A DNA stretch of 64,000 nt, from positions 310,001 through 374,000 of the forward strand of contig NHNW01000036.1 in NCBI GenBank assembly GCA_002786025.1. The letters are read 5' to 3'. Origin of the DNA: Zasmidium citrigriseum (lineage: Eukaryota; Ascomycota; Dothideomycetes; Mycosphaerellales; Mycosphaerellaceae). The notes under the pieces are model-generated. The model saw only the letters and a program-made list of their open reading frames with translations, was not told the DNA's origin and did not search any database. Positions within the stretch are counted from its first letter, which is position 1; every line of letters starts with the position of its first letter. The translations under genes and the position numbers were made by a program. This document shows positions 55,401 to 64,000 of the stretch, in pieces.

Positions 55401-58400
55401 TCGAACCTATATAAACGCTATACTACTCCTAGTTCGCACTACTACGATCTCGTATAAAGTAGTAGTCGCCTATATCGAGTCTAGTATAGTCTTACTCTCT
55501 CCTTAAATTATTAAGATAGTTACTTATATTAGACTTTTCTTAGTACTATAAGTAAGTATATCGATAAATCGAGGAGGCTAGTAGAACTCTACCTCCTTTC
55601 TCGAATACTTAAGTCTAGCCGCGCTCTCTTAATCTTAGCGCCTACCTCCTTTATCCCTAACTATATTTATTAATCTCCGTCTTCTTACCCTATTATACGA
55701 TACCTAATAAGTATTAGCCTATTACTATTTACCCTTATCCTAAGATATATTATTATTACTACCCGTAGGATTATCTACTAGACAATACTAACTACTATAG
55801 TAACTATAAGAAGGAGCTTAAAAGACCTAACTAAGCTACGTAGGGCGTACTAGTAGTAATAGGAGCACTAATTCCCGCGTCCTCGATAGTTACTACTCTA
55901 GATATAATAGATCGTATATATTATAATATAAGTCCTAGTTATACTAGCCCGCTCTATTCTACACCCTCTCGAAAGGGTATAGTACTCTACGTAAAGAAGT
56001 CTTAAGAGAGAATCTATTCTAAGTTCTAGTTAGTAGTAAATACTAGCGTTAATCTAATCTACCTAGACGTTTAGGAGGTACTAAAAGCTAAACCGCGCTA
56101 TAGCGACGAAGACAAAGATATCGTATTATATATAGAGATATACGAGGTAATAGTAACGACGGACGATACGTATAGTACTAATAGGTAGTACTAGAGTAAG
56201 AAACGGTAGCCTAAGGCTAAGACGTACTTATAAGTATTAAAGATACCCCTTAAAGACTTCTTCGAAATTACCCTAGACTCCTACTAATATAGATACGATA
56301 CGGAAGAGTAGATTATTAACATGTTTACTAAGAATAATAGTAATCTAGCCTACTAGATAGAGATATAGCTACGATATACTCTCTATATTACGAAAAGGAG
56401 GCCTACGCCTCCCTAGCTACTAGAACGAGTTACGCCTCCCTTCGCCTAGTATAATAAAAAGCAGTTAGACCGCTAGCTTATAGAAAGATAAACTAGCGAT
56501 CCACCTATTAATAGTATACTTAAGAAGAAGACTATTTTCAAACTATTTATCGTTATAGATATTAACGATAACGCGGAGCTAAATAGTATTCGTTTATTCG
56601 GCCCACCTACTATCGTTTCGCGTCCTAGTATACTATAACTTCCTCTCCCCTTATAACGTTAAGGCTAGCTATCTAGCTCTCTAGGCGTATCTAGCCGCCT
56701 ATAGAGTCCTCGAAATAACGAGTACGTAGGTATAAGATCCGACAAGAAGTTAGCGATACTAATCTACGATAATATAGGCAACTATATCGATAAGGAGTAT
56801 TTCTAGGCTATTATAGACGATATTGTTTACGGGCGTTATCCTTCCTATACGGTTAACCCCGCGGTTTATTATTTATTACTAATAGGCGCTCGAGGTAATA
56901 CGAACGTAATCGATAATAACTTAGATTTAGATAAGCTCTTCGATATACTATCCTTCGCTAAGGCGCTAGTTAGAATATAGCTCTCTCGTTAGTAGTAGAA
57001 GAGCCTAGTACTTAATCGTATAGTACCGACCTTATCTTATCTATCGTCCTCTATACTATCTATTATACAAGAGGTTTAGGCTCCTCGTACTTAGATAGAG
57101 GCTAGCTTAATAAGCAATTTAGATAGAGAGAGCGTACTTAATAAGTACTATATATATCTAAAGAAGTTATATAATAACTAGTCTAGACTAGGCGATTATA
57201 TAACTCTAACCTACGAGTACTACTTCGATATATATAATAATTGTCTCGAGTAGTACTAAGTATACTAACAAATAGCCTAGTATCCTCTCTATAGAACGCC
57301 CTTATTAAAGGAACGTAAGAGACGTACCCCTACTAGTAGGCGTCCTATACTAAGAGGAAGTATATCGACTTCTACGCCTCCCTAGTACTCGATAGCGATA
57401 GTATTCGCCTTAGCGGCTCTATCGTTACTAAGCTATAGGCGCGGACGGATCCTAACTATAGGGCTAGATCTCTAGCACTCTTAATAGGACTTACCTTTAG
57501 CGGCTAGGCCTTAGGCGACTTCGCTATTATCTACTACTACTACCTAGGCGCTAGATTTAATTACTCGTCTAAGTACTACTACTAGCTTTAGTACTCCTAC
57601 TCGTAGGTCCTAGTAACTACGCTAGCTTTCTAAGAATTAGACCTCGATAACTTCGCCTCTAGCCGCTTCGTCTTCCTCTTAGGCTATAGGTAAGCCTCGA
57701 TAATTAGTAGAATTAGCCCGTTTCTAACCCTTAACTCCTACCTAGTAACCGATCTAGCTACGCTTCGAGCCCGTATAATTACTATCCCTAGCTATATCTA
57801 GTACGTAAGACTCGTATTTAATAAGCGAAGACCTACTTATAAAGGCGTTAGAAGACGAGACTATACGTAATATACTCTCCTTAATAAACGCCCTTTACCT
57901 ACTAGGGGGTACGAATTATAGATAGTAACGGGAGTAGCGCGCGTTTAACGATCCTAGGTATATAGAGCGGGTTCTTACTTAGAGGCGAGCTAAGAGGGGT
58001 AGAGGCGGACGGCTAAGGGGTACTAGTACGAATAGTCGTCCCTATACTAGGCTAAATACTAAAGTATCCTTATTAGTACCTTCGTCTTTAGAGACGGCGG
58101 CGGTTAATTAAGAGAACTTAGTAGGGTTAGCCCTAGATTTGCGAGCTTAGTAGCCCTCTTAGGTAGAGGGCGATAATACTACCCCTACTCCGAATATTCT
58201 ATCTTAGGAGGGTATATAGCTTCGTAGTAGTAAGGTACTTAGGAGTAAGCGTTAATAGGGCGAGTAGAGAGCGTCGCGTAGGAACGATTTCTAGTAGTTA
58301 GCGTTTTAGCAAATCGTTATTATATATACTTATTTATATCTATATCGATAAAATCTAGTTCCTACTTAAGGCGTATCGTTAATAGATAGTAGCTCGTACT

Positions 58401-60622
58401 ACTCTAAATAAGTATTCTAACTTTAAAGTCCCCCGGAACGGTAACGTATACTACTATAAGAAAGTATACTAATATTAACGTTCGTACTAAAACGCATTAT
58501 TAATTAAAGGGACCTATAGACCTAATTATAGTCGTTTATTTACCTCTATAAAGATTTGCTTTACCTAATCGCGTAGCTATCCTTCCTCGCTATCTCGGCC
58601 TTTTAGAAACTCTCGTAGTACACCTCCGTTTATCTCGAATATATTTAACCTCTCCCTTAATACGTAATATACCTATATATAGAGCTATATAGCTAAGCCG
58701 TTTCGACTAGGCTCTATACTATAAAAACTAGTTAGAAACCTAAGCTCTTATAGTATACCCTCGTAGACTTATAGAGTATCGTTAGGTAGGTATAAATTAA
58801 AGTCTACGCTATATTAGCTAGTAGACGAAATAGCTTAGATATATACGTACTAAATAGTTCTATCTTAGCTCGTATTCGCTAGAATACTAGACTCTCTAGA
58901 TTAACTAGATTACTATAGTTAGGAATATCTTTATCCTAGTAGTAGAGGCCTTTAGGGTAGCTATAGATATACGTTTTAGCTAGTAGATTATATCGAGTAT
59001 TATAATAATTCCAAGCCTCTACGAACGATTTTACTACGTAGCGTAGAATAGGTATATAAATCGCGAGGAAGGCGATATAGTTAGCTCGCTAGAACGGATC
59101 GTATCTACTATTATCTAGTATACAGGCGAATATATCTCTCTATTAATTTAGTACCGTCTTCGCGAGCTCGCTATTCTAGTATTCTATAGTATTATTCCCC
59201 TTACTCGTCGTATATATAAAATAGTCGCGAAAGTTAAGTAGTCTTCCTTCGAAGTCCTCGCGGAGTTCGTAGTAAGCGTCTACTATTATCGGGGTCTTAA
59301 CGCTATAATCTAATCGAAGGTATCTTAGCTAGTACCCTAAATAAGCAATCGTAGTCTAATATTAGTTTAACGTCGATAACTAGGTCTTCGTAATATTACC
59401 TATATAGGCCTAGATAATTAATCTTATATAGATATCGATATAGATATATATCTAGAACCCGAAGAGTTCTCCCTTATAGTATATATCTATAGACTAGATC
59501 TCGTTCTTTCTATAGGCCCGAGGACAATAAGGATAAGGGCGTTTGTAAGGCTAGAGGAGATAACGACGGATAAACGGAGTTACGTAGATACTTCGCGCGA
59601 TACGGTAGATACGATATCTAAAGTAAGATTAGTAGGTCGTCTCCTACGAGGTATAAGCGTTAGACTTATATCCTAATATATTCGTATCTTATTCGAATAA
59701 ATTTCGTAATTCCCTAATAGCCGCTATCGAACTTCTAACCTAAAGTAATAAGATCGCGTATTACCTTACGTATCTTAGCCTCTACTTCCTTAACTAGTTT
59801 AGGATCTAGGCGTTAATACATACCTAGCGCCTTCTAGAGTTCCTAGTATTAGTAGAGCGTAAGGTGGAATCCTGCTATCTAGAGAGCTTTTACGCTCCTT
59901 AGGTTACTAAATAAATACTAGTAAAAGAGGAAACGTATAGTATTATATAGCTAATCTTTATACTCTTTATTAACGTTTAGTAGTTCGTTCTAGAAATAGT
60001 GTCCCTAGAGTCGTATTCGCCGTCGTAGCGTACGCTCTTCTATATCGAGCTCGTACTTAAGGAGAAGTCGTCTCCTAATCTAGGTATACTCTCGTAGCCT
60101 CTTAATATATACGAGATATTCGATATATAGGCGAAAGGGGTTAATATTAACATACTAGCCTCGTAGTATTATACGGGCGTATACTTGTAATATAAAATAG
60201 GCGAGTATATAGGGTAGAAAGTAAAGGTTCATAGCTAGTACGTAGGCTAAGCTTTAGTACTAGCGTACTATAAGAAAGTCTACGAGTATTGCTACTTACG
60301 ATAAGAAACTACCTCGGATTACTCGTTCTAGACTAATAAAAATCGGGCTTACGCGTTACGGCTAATAACATTACTCTTTCGATAGTCTACTATCCTCTTT
60401 ACGTCGAGATTTTTATATATATCGCCTAAAAGTACTATAATAACTTTACTTTACGCGGCGACCGTCCTTATTCTAATACGTTATATCTACTACGAGACCC
60501 GGCTCGATACGATACCCTATAGTAACGTTAGTAATAGAGCACTTAATATTAACGGCTACTACTATACTAAGACGACGATTAAGAAGGAGAGCGAAAAGAC
60601 GAACGTAGATAGAAATCTAATC

Positions 60623-61121
60623 GCGATAGCGAGGTTAGCTTTAACTAGGGGGGAAATTAGGCACTAGCGTTAGAAAGAGTATCTCGAGGAGTTTTAGGGG
60701 TAATAAAAAAGTAGATGAAGTTTACCCTAGTATCTTAAGAAAATTATATATAAAGGCTAAGAGCGTTATAACCCCCTTACTTCGGGCGGCGATAGTAAGG
60801 TTAGCTTTAACCGGGGGGGAAATTAGAGACTAGCGTTAGAAAGAGCATTTCGAGGAGTCTAAGGAGTAATCGAATAGTAGATAAAGTTTACCCTAGTATC
60901 TTAAGAAAATTATATATAAAGGCTAAGAGCGTTATAACCCCCTTACTTCGGGTAGCGATAGTAAGGTTAGCTTTAACTAGGGGGGAAATTAGAGACTAGC
61001 GTTAGAAAGAGTATTTCGAGGAGTCTAAGGAGTAATCGAATAGTAGATAAAGTTTACCCTAGTATCTCGAGAAAATTATATATAAAGGCGTAGAGCATTA
61101 TAAGCTACTTACTTTAGGTAG
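60623..61121. repeat. 166-bp tandem repeat, three copies
   Basis: Units start at 60623, 60789 and 60955 (GCGATAG...GGTTAGCTTTAAC). Each holds GGGGGGAAATTAG, then CTAGCGTTAGAAAGAG, then GTTTACCCTAGTATC and TTATATATAAAGGC. Copies 2 and 3 are nearly identical; copy 1 differs at more sites. The third ends in a degraded form near 61121. Function unknown; the TATATATAAAGG element in each unit could be a relic of a promoter or of a transposon untranslated region. Confidence 0.9.
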
Positions 61122-61210
61122 TAATAGTAAAGACAATAGTACCTATTTAGCCCTTATTCTAGTCTCGTAGGCACTATAAACGGATAAGAGCGAATCGAAA
61201 GCCTTATAGT

Positions 61211-62750
61211 TATATACTTAGCGCGACGCGAACCTCTAGCCTAGCTAAATATATACTTAGCGCGAATCGAACTTTTAGTCTATTTTATACCTAAGCCCCT
61301 ATATCTTCGACACCTCTACGCTTTCTAAGCCTTTTCTTCTTTAATAGCGGTAAGAAGCGTAAGACGAAACTCGGACGAGGCTACCGTCTAATACCTTATC
61401 TACTAGTATAGGTACCGCCCTTAATAAGAGCTAATATAGCTAGCGTATATACTATTCGACTCGCGTAGTTACTAGGAGTTAAATAGTAGCATTTTTAACG
61501 TTAATAATAGCTATTTAGGGCTCTATACGCTATAGCTCCGCCTAACGGTATTCTTAGCCTAGCTAGGCTTTCGTAGCCTTACTTAGAATATTAAAGACTT
61601 CTTGCTATTTCTCTTTAGTCGAAGAATAGAAGGAAGTAAGGAGGGGTATCTTATATACCCTCGCGGCTACGGAGTAACCCGTACGTAGTCTAAGCTTCTA
61701 ATAGCCTATATCTTTAGTAAATTAATAGTCTAACTCTATCCGCTAATACTAGGGAATTACCTTAAAGTAGCTAACGCTACTACGTCCGTACGCGTATACT
61801 CGACTTATACTAGCCTTAGCCCTAAATACCCTTATAAGCGCTTAGTTCTACTACCGCTAAACGCGGGATTATTCTACGAGCTTAATAGTACCCTTTTTAA
61901 CGATATACCTACGCGTACTAGGCTCGTATATAGTAGCGTACAAGTATAGAAAGTACGGACCTCTAGCTAGCTAGCGCTCGCCCTCCTTAGTAGTAGCCTT
62001 CTTCGCTAGCTTCTTCTTCTTCTTCGTTATAAGAAGTAGAAGATTAAGAAGGAGTATACTATACTAGCTACTTAGTACTAGCGTACGCTAGACTCCGTAA
62101 CTACCTCCGCCTCGAAAGTAACGATACGCGTAAGATCTTAATACTATCTAATCCGTATAAGAACCCTTAATACGACGGTAATCTTTTCAACGCCTTACGA
62201 TTACTTTTAAGGCCCTCGAAGCTCTTATCTTACGTATAGACTAGCGCTACTAGCGCTATTATCTTCCGCTACCTCTTATAGGCGCTTAACCTTCTTAAAT
62301 CTCCTAGGTTGTCGAAGAAGAGCGTTAAAAGCTCCTTTAGAAAGTGTTTTATTTACTTACTAGCCGCTAAGCTAAGCCCTAATCGATCTAGGAACTCTCG
62401 CGCGTACTACGCGAAGATTTATACCTACTACGGGTATATCTTTCTACGCCCTACTTATAATATAACTACCTAACTAATACTCTAATACTAACTACGCGGC
62501 CTTATTATCCCTAAGGCTAAATTTAATATATACTTAGCGCGAATCGACCTTCTAGCCTAGCTAAAATATATACTTAGCGTAAGAGCTAACCCTACCGTTA
62601 TTATTAACGTATTAGGCGTATCCGGAAGCTATCCTATCTTATATTTAGTATATACTTTAACGCTATTACGAACCGAAAGCTCTACGGATATATACTTAGC
62701 GCGAACTAAACCTCTAGCCTAGCTAATATATACTTAGCGCGAGTCGAAAT
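61211..62750. repeat. Three dispersed pairs of a TATATACTTAGCG motif
   Basis: TATATACTTAGCG occurs at 61211, 61250, 62527, 62567, 62689 and 62727. In each pair the copies are 38-40 bp apart, and the spacer ends in TCTAGCCTAGCTAA-like sequence. Confidence 0.8.
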
Positions 62751-64000
62751 TAACCGAAGATACGGATCTAATTATTATAGCTACCGAAGATACCTTAGTT
62801 AAGTAGGCCGCTAGCGATATCTTTAAGAATATCCCTAAGTTATTAGCGTCTTAAAAACGGATAGTAAGAGTATTATCCTTATAGCCCTTATTAGCGATAT
62901 CTCCCTAAGCTACCTTATTCGCGGAGTCGTTAGTAGTAGCTTACTTTATAGGTAGAGTAGTCGTCGGGTATAGAGCTATAACTACGTACTTGTCCTTATC
63001 CTTAGTATCCTAGATAGACTTCTTATCTTCCTCCTTCTTAGGCTCTTAGACGGACTTCTTCTCGTCGTCGTCGTCGTTAGCGGAGGTCTTATCTACTCTA
63101 TTAGGCTCTTTAACGCCCTTCTTTCGCGAGGAGGACTAGCGGGTAATATTAAAGACGGCGGCTATAACGTAGGTGTTAAAGTTAGCCGCGATATTAGCGT
63201 TAATAGAGCGTAGGATAGTAAGCGTTATAGTAGGAGATCCTATTAGCCTACCTTAGGCTATAACGGGTTACTTAACCTTCTTTAAGCTCGGCTTTTCTAA
63301 GCTTCTTCTTCGTAGATAGCTAGATATTTATAGCTATACGGCCTATAGGTTATATAGACTACTTCTAGCCTTCTATAGCGTTTTAAGATAAGCTAAAGGG
63401 GGTACCCTTTACTAAAGGCTCTAATTTAGAGCGATTCTTCGAGCCGCTAGCTAGTTTAGCTACTACTACTACGGGTATTACCTCCTAGAGCCGAGCCTAG
63501 GCCCCGCTATATTTATAGTAGTTAGTACGAGGGGCGTTTAAGCTAACTAGGTAGTAGAAAGGCGATAGAACCGTCCAGCTAGGCGCTAGCGATAGATCTA
63601 TTAAACTATATAGTTAAATATACTAAGTAGGCCTTAGGAAGGCCTACCGAACTACTAAGACAGGCCTAGATAGCTATATAGTAATTACATAATTAAGAAT
63701 CTACGAAACGGGCCTATTAAGTTACTATAAAGCTAAGTTTAAAGTTAAAGAATCTAAGTTTACGCGCCTAACTATAGTTATAACCCCCCCCTATAGATTA
63801 GTATTTAATAGTAGGGACGCCTACTACTAATTCCCTAGTATCTAAGAACTTCTCGTAACGACTACGACCCTACCGTCTACCGTTAACGACGTTAAGAATA
63901 AGAATCTCGAGAAGAAGCTATTTTATAGCCGCCGTATACTATAAGTTAGGCTCTCTAAAGCCGCTCTATTATTTCCGGCTAAACCCTAGAATTTTAACGC

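Larger units (their letters stand above)
48030..64000. repeat. RIP-destroyed repeat block, about 16 kb, open at the window end
   Basis: From about 48030 onward CA and TG almost vanish while TA, TAG and TAA flood all six frames; CpG (GCG, CGA, CGC) stays common. That is the mark of RIP acting on CpA. No reading frame longer than about 70 codons exists here. Reading through stops, a plus-strand frame at about 56730-57345 (YDNIGNYIDKEYF, GRYPSYTVNPAVYY) has nearly all its stops as TAG, as if Gln or Trp codons were lost. A minus-strand frame near 53420-53580 (IDDSKGDLFKAIILDY) looks similar. I could not assign either to a transposon family, and found no clear LTR pair or outer inverted repeat. 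Confidence 0.85.

Overview
The window looks like a 64-kb piece of chromosome from a filamentous ascomycete (Pezizomycotina; a Dothideomycete is my guess from general style, not shown by any single feature). The support is: short 45-75 bp introns with GT(A/G)AGT-like donors and CTRAC/CTAAY branch sites, HET-domain proteins, a Zn2Cys6 regulator, a Git3-type GPCR, a sterol C-22 desaturase (CYP61), and heavy RIP (repeat-induced point mutation) in the repeats.

Region 1 (0-31 kb, gene-dense): an intronless HET-domain gene (130-3003); a DEDDh-type exonuclease (3672-4754); a three-exon SRA-YDG-domain gene (5223-6609); an ACS-type MFS transporter (7331-9002); a 126-aa Cys-rich secreted protein (10746-11345); a coiled-coil protein (11920-13906); a divergent pair of lactose-permease-like transporter (16262-14410, minus) and GH2 beta-galactosidase (17341-20670, plus); a nine-exon membrane protein with a diverged HET-like core (21615-24618); an SDR (25086-26147) convergent with a RutA-like flavin monooxygenase (27287-26156, minus); a secreted SLT/lysozyme-like protein (29035-27970, minus); and a 141-aa Cys-rich secreted protein with an 8-nt micro-exon (30069-30714).

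Region 2 (31-48 kb): a secreted GH55 beta-1,3-glucanase (31788-34298); a Tc1/mariner element with perfect 34-bp inverted repeats and a TA duplication (34441-36866) whose interior, but not its ends, is RIP-mutated; a Zn2Cys6 regulator starting 162 bp beyond it (37029-38727); a DUF3431 type II membrane protein (39902-38765, minus); a Git3-family GPCR (41934-40613, minus) with no usable AG acceptor in its last intron; an unknown basic/coiled-coil protein with a tandem exon-plus-intron duplication (43808-45176); and ERG5/CYP61 (47339-45663, minus).

Region 3 (about 48.03-64 kb): a RIP-destroyed repeat block, nearly free of CpA and TpG but keeping CpG, with no intact gene. It holds a 166-bp tandem triplication, several short tandem repeats, paired dispersed motifs and at least two decayed reading frames that I could not assign to a family.

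The clearest functional unit is the lactose transporter/beta-galactosidase pair, which shares about 1.1 kb of intergenic DNA. Several genes point to interaction with the outside world: two Cys-rich secreted proteins, a GH55 glucanase, a secreted SLT-like protein and a GPCR. Two HET-type proteins and the SRA protein are of interest in a genome that clearly runs RIP. Exon models were built by hand from splice consensus and frame arithmetic; all sum to whole codons, but none is confirmed by transcripts.
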